A DNA stretch of 64,000 bases from Chaenocephalus aceratus (GCA_023974075.1 CM043792.1:11699456-11763455), one strand, 5' to 3'. Numbered from the stretch's first letter, positions 37,043 through 49,029 are shown. The notes: generated from the sequence alone by a model not told the origin. Made by a program: numbers and translations.

Positions 37043-37620
37043 TGTGGTGTCTCGTCAATTGTGTTAGTTGTGTTTGTTTTATGTCATTTCATGTTTAGTC
37101 AGGTATTTATGTAATTCCAAGTCTAGTCAGGTTTCTATGTAGATTCAGGTTTTCATGTTACTTCACGTCTTGTCTGTCTATTTTATGTCTGTCATCTCAA
37201 GTCAAGTCCCCATGTTTCATGTCATGTCTCGTTTTCCCATTTCCTGTTTTATTTTGTATTTACCTCTTGTCTTTCTTTTCAGACCTTGTTACTTCCTCAC
37301 TTTGGGTGTTTTCCCGCCATCGTCAGCATCTGCCCCGCCCCTGATTGTTTCCATCTGTTCCCAATTCCCTCATGTTTAAATAGTCCTTGTCTCCCTTTGT
37401 CTTGTGCCAGTTCGTCTTGTTTCAGTGTGCTTCATATGTCCAGAGACCCAGCGGATACCAGAGAGGAGAGTTTTGTTTGTTTGCTTGTTTGTTTGTTTTA
37501 TATCAAGAGTTTTGTTTTGTCCTCGCAAGAGTGATTTTTTGTTAATACTTTGTTTTATTTTTCTCATTAAAATATGAGTCGTTGCATTTGAATTCAGTAT
37601 TTTTGTACCCCGTTCTAACA
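37043..37620 (+). mobile_element. Gypsy solo LTR, 578 bp, 5-bp TSD
   Basis: Starts TGTGG and ends TAACA (TG...CA). TSD aaatg at 37038-37042 and 37621-37625. Contains the ccccgcccctgattgtttcc phrase and an AATATG/ATTAAAA region near the end. Left by recombination between two LTRs of a full element. Confidence 0.88.
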
Positions 37621-37625
37621 AAATG

Positions 37626-39082
37626 CTGCCATCATGGAATCAATAAAAACAACAAATCGCTCAACCGCAAGAGAGGTATTCACAAAAGATATTGAGATCA
37701 ACCTCAAGCAGAAAGACAACTGACATGAGACGAGTATTAGCTTGCGAGGTTGACGCCGAGGTGTTACCATAGGTGACAAATGATTTGTGTATCCACCCCA
37801 TCATTCAGATCCACTCCAGTAGTTTTCCATAATCCAGTTGAGAAATTAACCTGAAAACATTACATCCTTGGACGAAGGTTATTATCATTGATGCATGAAT
37901 TAATATATAATGTCGCAGTTGGTAAAGGTGGACTGTATTTTAACTACTTTATAAACTAATTCTGGAAAGCTAAATCTATAATACACAATACGTTTTACTG
38001 TTCTTACCATAACTTTATCTTCCAATTATGTTTAACTTCTTGTGGATTTCTGATTCCTAATATTATAACTTTTTAATATATTTTTCAATCCTGATCTCTT
38101 CAAAGTCCCTCACAGATTATAAATGTTGTATAATTGTCTAGAAACATGTGTTTGGTGTTAAAGTTTCTGTGAGTCTCCGCAGCATTCAAGAGAAATCCAA
38201 TTTGAGAAAGTCTCAGCCCACTCTTAATCCTTTGAGCTTCTATTGAAATTCACAAGGTCCATTAACGCCTGGGGGTTTCGTCCAATTCAGGTTCCGAGCT
38301 CTCGCTGGGGACCCCGCCGTAAAGTCGGGCCAGGATTCTTTTCTTAGCCCCTCTGTCATGTGTCAGGATTAGTCAGGCGTGGAAGGCACCTTGTTATTGA
38401 AAAGCTCACCTGTCCGTCTCGCTCACCCGATCTCAAGGAGAGGGAAATGTCCAATTTCAGTGATATTTTACTTTGTAATGAAAGTGTCAAGGGAATGTAA
38501 AAAGGAGGAGATGCACCATAAATCTGCAACTCTGGAAAACAGGGTGTAGGTGGAGAGCAAACAGTGAGTCGATGTTTTATTCAGTCTGTCTGCGTTCCCC
38601 TCTCTGCTGTTTGACGAGGAAAACGCTCCTAAAGCTGGCAGGTTAAAACAGCAGACAGCTATTTTTTTCTGCCTTCTACCAGAAGTTCTCCCCAGACAAT
38701 TATTCTGATCCATAACCAGCATGATTACATGAAAATAAAAGGCTAATAAGTTAGTATGAAGATGGTATTCTGATTGGAAAATGTGTTTACATACATTTTG
38801 TGAAATTACATACCGCTCTAACATCTGCTTTTAAATGTGTAGCTGGAGCAAACAGCCAATTAGCCTAGCTTAGCATAAAGAGACAAGACGGGGAAATATC
38901 AAGGCTCTACTATGCTTACAGCTTACACAAATGTTGGGCAGCAAGCAGAAAAGTATATTATGCATCATGGCAGAATATGTGATGTTCGGGTTGATCACGG
39001 CCATGAGACTAATGTTAGCATTCTGTTATCTCTAGTTGCCAATGAGTTAGCAAAACTTGAGGTTGAAGTTAGATTGATCAAA
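37626..39082. other. Unassigned DNA
   Basis: About 1.45 kb. Near 38835-38900 is a short dispersed word set, agccaattagcctagcttagcat, common in fish repeats. No gene seen. Confidence 0.4.
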
Positions 39083-39442
39083 CGAAACTATAGGTTACTT
39101 ACGTAACCCCAGTCTCAGAGTAACACTCCGTTCGATGTCTCACTATGGGATGCGCCTCATCGCGGAGCAAACAGAAGCATCAATCTCATTACGCCAATCC
39201 TGATTGGCTGGTGATCTTGACGTCAGCGTCAGGGAATCCACCCCCTATAAGTAGCTTGCACTACGTCGCATGCGTCATTCAAAATAAGCACCTCTTCTCG
39301 CTTCACCATAGCAAGGAGGGCCGTCTGGTGAGACATCTCACTTCATGTTACTCTGAGTACTGGGGTTACGTAAGTAACCTATAGTTCTCATTCATACACT
39401 CCGCTCGATGTCTCACTAGGGGAAATTGTAGCTCTCGTATTG

Positions 39443-40025
39443 TCAGACGAGCTTATCTCGAAAATCACCAAACCAACCAGAACTTAACAGGTAGAGCTCT
39501 GACTCAACCAGGTGCCCAGCACTGCTTGAGTCACACTGGGAGCAGAACGCCCAGCCTGTTAAGAGGCGGACAAAAGTGAGCGGCGAGGACCAGCTCGCCG
39601 CTGCACCAATGTCTTGGATGGGAGACATCCTGGACAGAGCCCAGGATGCAGCCAGACCCTGAGTCGAAAGAGCTCGCGGACCCGAGGGTGCCTGCGAACT
39701 CTGACTCGTATGGGCCCCAAAGTAATTGCTTCCACAAAACAGTGGGAGAGCCGTTGCTTAGTAACAGGCTTGCCCTTATAAGGGTTAGCCCAGTACATGA
39801 CCCAACCACCTTGGGTATAAGGACAGGGTTGGGCTTCAACAACACTCTCGTTTGCCTTGGGGTGAACCGAGTGTGTGAAAACATATGTACAGATAGTGCA
39901 TGAAAATTACTGGCTCGCTTGGCGAAAGCCAGGACCAGTAACAGCACTGTATTAGAGAGACCTGGTGTAGGAATCTCTCGCACTCTGAATAGTGTTTATC
40001 ACCCTATGAGGGAGTCTCACTGTAT
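39443..40025 (-). pseudogene. DIRS 1 tyrosine recombinase remnant, catalytic residues lost
   Basis: Only about 580 bp remain where about 1.1 kb is expected. An N-terminal piece (ARDSYTRSL) is followed directly by FAKRASNFHALSVH (the box I Arg region), LLKPNPVLIPKVVGSC and KGKPVTKQRLSH, then frame changes. The box II motif, H-x-x-R in this family, reads RALSTQGLAASWAL: His is Leu and Arg is Gln. The terminal block reads SSPLTFVRLLTGW where other copies carry the nucleophilic Tyr. This copy cannot supply its own recombinase. Confidence 0.8.
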
Positions 40026-41811
40026 TCAGGTTGTACCACTCACGGGCCAGGCCCATAAGGCCAAGCGTTCTGGGTGTGGATGAAAGATCGCCCCCCCCGC
40101 CTGAGACAGTATGTCCCTGCGTAGTGGGAGCTGCCATGGCTGCCCGCACAGCAGCTGATAAATCTCCGCCAGCCAGTACATAGCGGGCCAGTGCGGAGCT
40201 ATCAGGATAAGTGTGTGGCATTGTTCCCTCACTCTGGCCAGAGTTTGGGGAATCAGAGCCAGGGGTGGGAACGCGTACAGAAGGCCCGAAGGCCAAACGT
40301 GTGCGAGTGCGTCCACGCCTAACGGTGCGTTTAAGTCGCGCATCGAAAAGAACAGCTGACATTGAGCATTTTCTTTTGATGCGAACAGGTCCACCGCGGC
40401 TCTACCATAACGCACCCACAGCTGGATCACAATCCTTGGATGTAGAGTCCAGTCTGCATATAGTGGTGCACCTCTGGACAGTAGATCTGCCCCGAGGTTC
40501 AACACACCCGGTACGTGCGTCGCTCTCAGAGAGAGGAGACGCCCGCCGCTCCATAAGATCAGTTTGCGTGCCAGCATGTGTAACTGGAGAGAACGCAAAC
40601 CCCCTTGGCAGTTTATATACGATATTGTAGTCGTATGGTCTGTCCTCACGAGGACATGGTGTCCTCTGAGAAAAGGCAGAAAGCGTTTTAGGGTGAGGAA
40701 CACCACTAAAAGCTCTAGGTAATTTATGTGCGCCCGCTGGAGGTCTCTGCTCCAGAGACCCCTCACCGGACGGCCTTCATAAATACCTCCCCAACCTGTC
40801 AGACATGCGTCCGTGGTGACCACCTTCCGTGAAAGGACAGCACCCATAGGCACGCCCCGTACTAGAAAAGTCGGGTGCAGCCAGTGGCGCAGTGCCGTTA
40901 CGCATTTCACAGTAACCATTACTCTCCGCGCGCCATGACGCGCGGGGTTTAGTTTTAAGGCGGCTACCCAGCGCTGAAACGCCCTCATGTGTAAGCGTCC
41001 CAGTCGTACGACCAGGATGGCTGACGCCATGAGCCCCATTAACCGCAGGCATGTTCTGAAGAGAACATGTTTGCGCAGCTGGAATTGAGCGAGACAAGCT
41101 CTGAAAGCTTTCACTCTTTCCGCTGACAGTCGGGCTGTAAAGGGTACCGAGTTCAGGTGTAACCCTAGGAAGAGTACAGTCTGCGCGGGGCACAGCATGC
41201 TCTTCTCTGTGTTTATTATGAAACCCAGGTTGAGCAGGTGCTTTACGAGGACACTTGTCTGTGTAATAGCCTCCTGCTCCGACTGTGCGAGAAGCAGCCA
41301 GTCGTCCAGGTAGGTTGCCAGGTGAATACCCTGTTGTCTTAACGGGGCTATCGCGGCTTCCGTACATCGTACAAACACTCTTGGACTGAGAGACAGGCCG
41401 AAGTGGAGTACTCTGTATTCGTAACAGATCCCCTGAAATGCGAACCTCAGATATTTCCTGTGTGGATAATATACTGGGATGTGGAAATACGCATCTTTCA
41501 GGTCGACTGATGTAAACCAGTCATCTTGTCGCACGAGACGCAGCAGAGATGTGTGAGTGAGCATTCTGAATTTGTCTTTCTAGATATTTGTTCAGAACCC
41601 TCAAATCCAGTATTGGCCGAATTCCGTTCCCTCCTCGTTTGGGAACGAGGAAATACTTGGAATAAAAGCCGCTCTGACTCTGCTCGGCAGGTACAATAGA
41701 TATAGCCCTCTTTTCTAGAAGAGAGTGAAGGATCTTTCTTTCTAGAATATGGGCTGACTCTCCTCGGGCTTGTGAATACAAATGCCCGAGAAACGAGGGG
41801 GGGGACAACAA
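40026..41811 (-). pseudogene. DIRS 1 RT / RNase H / methyltransferase-like
   Basis: RT start at 41811-41560 (FLVPKRGGNGIRPILDLRVL). After a frameshift, one open frame of 512 codons runs from 41564 to 40026. RT: WFTSVDLKDAYFHIPV, FGLSLSPRVFVRC and catalytic TYLDDWLLLA. RNase H: VVTTDACLTGWGG, INYLELLVVFLTLKRF, VLVRTDHTTT and NLGADLLSR, with all four acidic positions kept. Then the DIRS-specific Dam-like region (AAVDLFASKENAQCQLF, LLYAFPPLALI). Apart from the frameshift near 41560 the enzyme looks intact. Confidence 0.9.
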
Positions 41812-42159
41812 TCCCCACCGGCACTGCGCATGCGCGTGGCGGTGGTGTTTTAACAGCCCCAGTCGGCACTGCGCATGCGCGTGACGGTGGTGCCTTCACA
41901 GACCCGTTTATTATCCACCTTTTGAGAGAGGCCGTAGCTGCTCTCAGAAGGGGATTTATAGTTAACGGACTGTTTATTGTTTTTCTTTTCATTTTTTTGA
42001 GCTGCGCCCTTGGCCGAAGCCTGGATGCGTCAGCGGAAAATGGTTTATTGAAACAACAAAGATGTGACATGTGTTTTATGCGGACTTGAGGATGGCGTTG
42101 AGGCATCTCTCGAGGCAGCGGGAACACGTTTCGAGCCGGGGAAAGAACTTCCAGCTCTG

Positions 42160-43807
42160 TCACAGAGGGGAGAAGGAGGGGCTGTCAGGCCGCTCGCTTC
42201 TTCTTCCTCGACTGCTGGCCGAAATTCTGGGTTGGCTGCGCCTGGGCTGCAGCCGGAACCAGAGACTTTCTAGGCCAACTCGCCCTCGTCTCCTGCCTGG
42301 GCTGGGGACTCGGGGTGGGCTGCGACCTCTGCTGTCCTGGTACTTTGAACCCAGCAGGGTTCGGGGCAGCTTGGGCGAAGGGCCGCTGTTGCGAAGGCAG
42401 CGGCTGGACCCTTCGAGGGAGACAGAGGTGGAGGGCCTCGTCTTCCTTCTTTTCGACTCGCACTTCCTCTGCATGGAAGCGAGAGCGGAGCCGAAAATCC
42501 CCTCGGGAACGATGGGCATGTCAAGCACATCTTCCTTTTCCCGGTCTGGGAGGTTGGTGAGGTTGAGCCATCTAGCTCTTTCCTGCATCCCCATTACCTT
42601 GCCCGTGGCCTGGACGGCGCAGCGTTGGACACGGAGACAAATGTCTGTGACCGCGGCTATCTCGTCCAGAGTGGCCGGTCCAGGATTGCTCGACAGATCC
42701 TCACAGAGCTCCGCTTGGTACGCGGTTAGCATTGAGGAAACGTTCAGAGCCCTGGCGGACAATGCTGCAGCTCTGTAGGACCGTTCAGTCATGGTCGACT
42801 GGAATCGGTCCGTTTTTGCTGGCAGCGTGGGGTTCCTGCTTGGTGACGGGCCCATCCTCGGTAGGAGGTGGGCTGCCACCAGCGGTTCCATGGGCGGTAT
42901 GCGGAGCAGGCCCGAGCCTCTCCATGCCGTCACAGTCTAGGGAGGAGGCACCCTGGATTGGGGCCTTGTTGCTAAAGGGCCGGTCTCTCCACGAGACCGA
43001 CACCTCATCCAACATCTCCGGGAAGACCGGAAGGAGTTGCCTCTTCGTCCTCGTTGTTTGGGGAAAATGTTTCCCCTCGTAACGGGACCTGGAGGTCTCC
43101 TTGGCCATTTTGGGCCACGGGATGTCTAGCTTGGACGCAGCGCGCTGACACACGGCCTGCAGGTCCATGCTTAGACAGGGCGAAGCTGGTGTGCTATCGC
43201 CCGGGAGAGCAGCCATCGCTCCCGGCTTTGCAGCCTGAGCCGATGACATGAAGATGTCGTCTTCCTGCTCATCCGAGTCAGACAGGAGGAACTCAGAGGT
43301 ATCCTCTTCGTCCTCCATGTAGTCTAACTCTAGGACATCTTCCGCGGGTGAAACCATGGTGAGGTCCAGCCGGGAGCCCCAGCTTGGTCAAGCATGGGGC
43401 CCCGTTCCTGCGTCTCTTGCCGCCACCGGGTCTCGGCCTGATATGGCGCGGGATTCCGGTTCTGCGGCTGCCGCTGTCGATGAGCCCCAGACCGACCTAG
43501 TGAGGGGCTCCATCTCTGCGGCGGACGCCCCCGTGTCTTGATTGCCAGCCGGCAAACCAATGGACATGAGGGGGTCCTGTCCCGACAGGCTAGCTCGTCG
43601 TGCTAACCTTCGGCGGAGGCTCTTCATAGTGAAGCGGGCACAATGCCCGCACGAGCCGGGGTTGTCAATGGCCTCCTGGGCGTGTTCCAGCCCGAGGCAG
43701 GACGAACAGATCTGGTGTGAGTCTGTGCCTGACACTTTCAACCCGCAGCCGCAGAGCCGAGCGTCCGAGTCCCTGACTCCTCTGGTGTGAGGGAGAGAGG
43801 CGTCCAT
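42160..43807 (-). pseudogene. DIRS 1 gag-like ORF1
   Basis: Starts at 43807 (MDASLPHTRGVRDSDARLCG) with a Cys/His cluster, CGLKVSGTDSHQICSSCLG then HC, typical of DIRS ORF1. It continues in other frames: an acidic stretch (LDYMEDEEDTSEFLLSDSD), LDIPWPKMAKETSRSRYEGK, then SYRAAALSARALNVSSMLTA and a basic C-terminus. Two frame changes (near 43370 and 42900) break it. Confidence 0.8.
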
Positions 43808-44444
43808 CTTATTCGCTGCGTGGCGTGAAGAGGACCCGCTCGTAACAGGTACGTCGAGAGAAATTTTTTTCCCAACCTGTCTTTAATCCGTAGAAAAAGG
43901 ACGGTGTGGGTCTTTTTTCTCAAAGAATATTACCTGGTGTTGTAATATCCTTTTAATCCCTTTTCTCCTTCGTGGAAGAGAAAAAGAAAAAAGTCCGTCC
44001 TCGCTACCGTGGTGTCGGCAGTGAGGGAAAAAACAAGCTAGCAGCAGGTGTGTTGCTAGCTTGAACAATCAAAACCTTACCTTAATTCCTGAGGAAGAAT
44101 GGCGAGGTTGATTATAATACTAACTGGTGTGTTAGTACCATACTCTTCTGCGAGGCAGAATAGGGTAGCCGGCTAACGCCCGTCGACCGAAATTAGCTTT
44201 TGGTTCAGTCTGTGGACTGTTAAGCTAGCCCGGCTACCATTAGAGATGTGCTCTGAAGCGAGAAGAGGTGTTTGAATGACGCATGCGACGTAGCGCAAGC
44301 TACTTATAGGGGGTGGATTCCCTGACGCTGACGTCAAGATCACCAGCCAATCAGGATTGGCGTAATGAGATTGATGCTTCTGTTTGCTCCGCGATGAGGC
44401 GCATCCCATAGTGAGACATCGAACGGAGTGTTATGAATGAGAAC

Positions 44445-45180
44445 TTAAAAACGGAGGCTTCCCCTAAAAATATTTTCGCATTTTCTGTAAAAATCTTCAT
44501 TATTAACTCTAATGTTTATGAGCTTCCTTGCTTTTGCAACAGTGCCAGTACATATTTAAGACAAGAGTTGATCCTAGATCGATGTAGCATTTTGGTTGTT
44601 AAAGTCTCTATGTTTGAGGAGTTTACGTTCGTACAAGTAGTCGCACAAAACTACATTGTACAGAATGCCTTCCATGACAAACACAAACCAGCTTTGCACA
44701 TTGTTGGTAAGTGAGCATTGATTGATTGATTGATTCGATTCAGTCTCAATGTTGAAAGGTTATATACGTACCTTTTAGCCAAAATTGGCTGCTATGTTGT
44801 GTTTGCCCATGACCGGTTTTTCTACATCTTTCAATGAAAGCTGTCTAGCGGTTTAATATCCGTTGTACTGATTGAAAACAAAAAATCTAACAAACATACC
44901 TTAAAAATGTTTGCTAAAATGCTGGGACACCGTATATTTTCAGTTTCCTTTTTTACGAATTTCAGAAAAAAGCAGGCTCTGATGATAATGCACTGTCCGA
45001 GCTGTCCTGGAGTTTAAACACATCAGACAGCCAATTGGTCAATTTCAATTACAGCCTTCCTTATAAGCTGTCTGTGGATTTCTGCTGCTGATTGGACAGC
45101 CTTTAGCAGATGGGTACAATCATTCCTCTCTTTCTGTCTCCATCTCTGTTTTCTTTTTGTGACATATCAGGGAGAACTAG
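44445..45180. other. Unassigned DNA
   Basis: About 740 bp, with a small (GATT)n at 44718-44738. No motif-bearing frame. Confidence 0.4.
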
Positions 45181-45845
45181 AAAATGCATTTCCTGCAGAA
45201 AATGCGTGCGAATGCTGTAAACTGTGAACATTTATGGCTGAATTTAGCTGAAAATGCAGAAAAAGCTGAATATGTTATTAGCTGAATGATAGCTGTTTTT
45301 AGCTACAAAAATGCAGAAAAAGCTTAATATTTAAAAGAAAAAGTTTTAAAAAAGGTATAAATAAACAACACGTAAGCCTTGATGTCCTGAAATAGCTGAA
45401 TAATCTAATAGTTGAATGGTTTTCTGCAGCTGAAAATAGGCTGAAGGATTTAAATATCAGATGTAAGTAGTAGTGAATGAATTTGTATTAAGATGAGAAA
45501 AGAAAGTAAAAAGGCTTGGGAAAGCAGAAGAATATTTGAACTGCAAACTTTTGAACTAACTTGATGGTGAATGATCTGTCGCCATGCCAACGGCATTTGA
45601 TGACATCCCATAATACGCTTAGATGTGTTGATGGCTGCATCGTTACCAAACCTGTGAAGTTTTGGGCCATTTCGAGCATTTTCACTGAAGTTATGAGAAA
45701 ACCGTGTTTCATGATGAGCATTGTGTTGCCATGGCAACGGCATTTGAAGAAATCTCAAAACTTTCCCGTAGATGTCTTCACGGCTGGACTGTTAGCACAC
45801 GTGAAGTTTGAGCACTTTTTGAACATTTTCATAGGAGTTATACAT
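45181..45845 (+). repeat. Dispersed repeat with a 147-bp tandem unit
   Basis: The first part is rich in gaaaatgcagaaaaagct words. Then two imperfect units begin at 45578 (gtcgccatgccaacgg) and 45725 (gttgccatggcaacgg). Each contains catttga, tagatgt, ggctg, gtgaagttt and gcattttca in order. No coding potential. Confidence 0.75.
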
Positions 45846-45866
45846 TACATTAGGAGGCTACATTAC

Positions 45867-46026
45867 TCTCTCTTCTCTCTCTCTCTCTCTCTCTTCTCTC
45901 TTCTTTGATCGCCCTCTCTCTTCTCTGATCATTCATCATCATCGGTGTGTGTGTGTGAGAGAGAGAGTGTGTGTCTGTGTGTGTGTCTGTGTGTCTGTGT
46001 GTCTGTGTGAGTGAGTGAGTGAGTGA

Positions 46027-46121
<95 letters not shown>

Positions 46122-46130
46122 TGTTTGTTT
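45867..46130. repeat. (CT)n and (GT)n compound microsatellite
   Basis: CT-rich 45867-45925, then GA/GT and GTCT variants, GAGT units (46008-46032) and long GT runs to 46128. It adjoins the LINE 3' end. Confidence 0.95.
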
Positions 46131-46712
46131 GTAGCCTTTATTTAACCAGGTGAAAGCCCCTTGAGATCAAAAGATCTCTTTTTCAAGGGTGACCTGCAGG
46201 ACATTAGTTACACATGTAACATAAAACAACAGAACAATAATAAGGATGACAGTTTACAAAACTCTATTTACAGTGACAGGTACCATGAGTATCAAGCAGC
46301 ATGTCACCCAGCCGAGTTTTAAAATGATGCAGGGGAACCAAAGTGCTCAGTTTTAAACAGGTTTGCAGACTGTTCCAAGTTAGTGGAGCTGCACATCTAA
46401 AAGCTGTCTTCCCTAAGACAGTCCTAGCACTTGGCACATTTAATAAAACAACATCATGAGATCTCAGGCAATACGTACTTTCAATTTGTCGAGAGATCAG
46501 AGAGCAGATATAAAAAGGTAGTTTACCCAACATGGCTTTGTAGATGAACATGTACCAGTGACTGAGCCTCCGTACAGTTAGTGAAGGCAGACCTGCAGTG
46601 ATACAGTGATGAGTAAGTGCTTTACAGTTAGTAACACATCTCAGAGCACTGTGATACGCAGCATCTAACTTTTCCAGGCAATGGGCAGGTGCATTCATAT
46701 AGATCATACCAT
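46131..46712 (-). mobile_element. 5'-truncated LINE 3' end inserted in a gene
   Basis: Same family as 19997-20382. The minus strand encodes LDAAYHSALRCVTNCKALTH, LPSLTVRRLSHWYMFIYKAM, STYCLRSHDVVLLNVPSART and LTWNSLQ, ending HGTCHCK* at 46264. The tail has gagatcttttgatctcaagg and taaataaagg. The frame is intact over about 145 codons. Its 5' junction lies in an acidic exon of the gene upstream. Confidence 0.85.
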
Positions 46713-47949
46713 CACCACCACCATCATCATCGTCATCACCAGGCTGCTTCTTCTGAGGCTCTGCAGCTGCCACAGTCTTTTGAGGCTTGTTACAAGAGAA
46801 GCAAGATGAATTAAAGGGGGATGAAATTATTTTGTAGTTAGCTTTCTATGACATGACTAATTTGTCCAAGGTTTTTGTCCATTGATTTGATTTCCATTAA
46901 GATATAATACACATGTGAAAGCGGAGGTTCTTGGCCTGTTGGTAATGAACAATTTGGCACTGATGAGATTAGCCCTGGACAAACACACATGTGTAGACTA
47001 TTGCCTCCTACAGAGTCACACCATAAAATATGCATCCTTAGAACAAGAAAAATGTTACTCACCTGCAATTGTTTTGAGGTTGCTGCACACTTGTTAGAGA
47101 AGGAAGACAGTATGTTATCATTTCTGAACAATTAAAAATACAAACAGCAGGTGAATTGCCCTAATCAGCCTACATCATCTCCTCCTCTGATTAAGTAACA
47201 AGTAAAAATAAAGTGATACAAATAAGAGGAACTTACTCTTCCAGCAAGCGAGGCAATGTCCTCCTTCATTTGAGGAATATCTAGTGTGGGGTTGTACAGA
47301 AGGGAAAAAATAAAATCACACCAATTACAATCATCAGATCACCATAGCTGCAAGCAACTTGGATGCTATTTGCATCTAAGTTGTAACACGGTCCATTGAC
47401 AGCACATTTACAAAACAGAAAAGTCCTATCCGATTGTATTAAACCAATATTGCACTACTTACGCTTTATTATGAGGTCTTTCAAATGATCATTTTCAATT
47501 TTCAGGGCCAAGTTTGCATCCCTCAACTAGTGCTGTCACAGTCTATGAAGCTGTCTAAGAAATCTATGAAAATGTTTAATTTACAACACAATTGTATACA
47601 ATATGTAGTGGGTGTCCCTGCTTCTTCTCTCTCTCAGCCAAGGGGTCCTTGGTCTGAAAACGTTGTCTGGTTTACAGGCTTTTGTTCATTTAATTAGTTA
47701 CTAAAGCTAAATAAATATGGATAGCGTGTACATACTTGCAACCTTGATGATCCTGGCTTGATACACCGGCCACTGTCTATTAGCTCCCTTGCGTCCATGG
47801 CGCCATTCCACCAAAAACTCCTCAGGAGTTTTTTTGTCGCCATTCAAGTAATTCTCTTCATGAAAGTCTCGAACACAGTCAATCGGCAGAATGCTCCTAA
47901 GTCCCTTGTCACTACCTTCTGTCCACTCCACCAGGGAAAACGTGCACAT
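46713..47949 (-). CDS. Host-like gene, five 5' exons in one frame, truncated by LINE
   Basis: ATG at 47949. Exon 1 (47743-47949) encodes MCTFSLVEWTEGSDKGLRSI, PEEFLVEWRHGRKGANRQWP and VYQARIIK, resembling the N-terminal module of fish BEN-domain proteins. Exon 2 (47463-47526) encodes LRDANLALKIENDHLKDLII, a coiled coil, with donor GTAAGT. Exon 3 (47237-47280) is IPQMKEDIASLAGR, also with GTAAGT. Exon 4 (47063-47089) is CAATSKQLQ, with GTGAGT and a pyrimidine-rich acceptor. Exon 5 (to 46785) is PQKTVAAAEPQKKQPGDDDD. Phases 0,1,0,0 keep a single frame across all junctions. The exon 1 donor is either AAG|GTTGCA (keeps frame) or the stronger GTATGT 7 nt later (does not). The rest is missing where the LINE begins. 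BEN identity is inference. Confidence 0.5.
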
Positions 47950-48029
47950 GGTGACATTAATGTAATTTGTATGTTTGTTCTGTCTGTTGTGTTTTCCTGT
48001 ATCCGCGAGCGGTTGGAATAAACAGGGGA

Positions 48030-48079
48030 TGACGTCATGAATGCGCGCTCGTTGTGAGTGGCGCTTTTCTATGACGTCA
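48030..48079 (-). promoter_or_regulatory. Two CRE palindromes upstream of the five-exon gene
   Basis: TGACGTCA occurs perfectly at 48030-48037 and 48072-48079, 81 and 123 bp upstream of the ATG at 47949. The interval contains GCGCGC. Paired CREB/ATF sites in a CpG-bearing stretch at this distance fit a proximal promoter. No TATA box is evident, so it may be TATA-less. Confidence 0.5.
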
Positions 48080-48099
48080 CATTCTGCAGAGAATGTCTC

Positions 48100-49029
48100 T
48101 ATTATTCTCTAATAATATAAAAAAACGTAAACAATTAAAGGTAACATTTAGTGAAAACTTGTGGTTCAGATAATGTGTTTTTAGGGCCGTCAGTCGAGTG
48201 CGCGTGCGTGATCGCTGGAGCTATGTGCAACTCAAGGCATATGCTCGAACGGGAGCTGCCTGGACGCTGCAATCATGTTACGCGCACTATCCGTGCTGAG
48301 TGTGCTGACTTTTCGTACAATGTCCCATTATCTGGCTTCCTGCATAAAGTCAAGTGCTCGGCGCAGTTGTCGGCGAAATGTCGCTCCTCTGTTTTCATTT
48401 AAACAGCTCCTTATATCCGTTAGCGCAGCTAGCTCGCACCAGATGCTAACAACAACAATACACTAAGGTCTCTCTCTCTCTCGCTCGGGCCACACAAACA
48501 CACACCCTCCCGGTCCTCCAGATGCCCAGTCGGTGCCTGCCGGTGAGCGTGGAAGTGTGGTCTGCTCTGCTGCAAGCGGGCAGCAGGAGCGGGGCTGTCA
48601 GCATCAGCTTGTAGATGGTATTTTAAACTCGATGCGCTCTGAAACTATGGGGCGGCCGAGGAAAAAAAATATGTATGCGTTAATCGCGTTAAAATAATTA
48701 GTGGCGTTAAAAAAACGCGTTATTAACGCGTTAACTTTTTAACAATAATGTACAATTATCAAATATTTAATAATTTACTAATCTTAAACTGATCAGCTGA
48801 CGTCGAGCGGATATAAACATCCGGTTCCGGTCCTGGGTGAAATAACTAAAAATGTTGCTTCATACAATAAAACATACCGTAATCAAACAATATTGTCTTT
48901 ATACATTGAATTGTCTTGGGCAATCCGCAAACCTCAATCTGCATTGAATGGAAATAAGTACAATGATTAATTCATGTAGTTATATAGAACTTTGGAATAA
49001 TATGCACATTACCACATTACCTTGCAAAG
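48100..49029. repeat. Dispersed repeat fragment and unassigned DNA
   Basis: 48660-48745 has gcgttaatcgcgttaaaat, gtggcgtta and ttattaacgcgttaac, words of a common fish DNA transposon end. A possible left partner starts agggccgtcagtcgag at 48183. Boundaries unresolved. A small (TC)n lies at 48470-48484. Confidence 0.45.

Larger units (their letters stand above)
39083..44444 (-). mobile_element. DIRS-type retrotransposon 1 (5.4 kb)
   Basis: Inverted terminal repeats of about 180 bp (39122-39304 and 44255-44432), nearly perfect. An internal complementary region at the 3' side (39348-39425) repeats the terminal words acactccg(c/t)tcgatgtctcac. This layout, together with RT, RNase H and a tyrosine recombinase but no LTR, integrase or TSD, defines DIRS elements. 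They replicate through a circular DNA that is inserted by the recombinase. Order on the minus strand: gag-like, RT-RNase H-methyltransferase-like, recombinase remnant. Confidence 0.93.

Noticed and set aside
40211..43790. Plus-strand frames of 139 and 235 codons in the DIRS 1 body
   Set aside because: Antisense shadows of the DIRS coding regions with no motifs.
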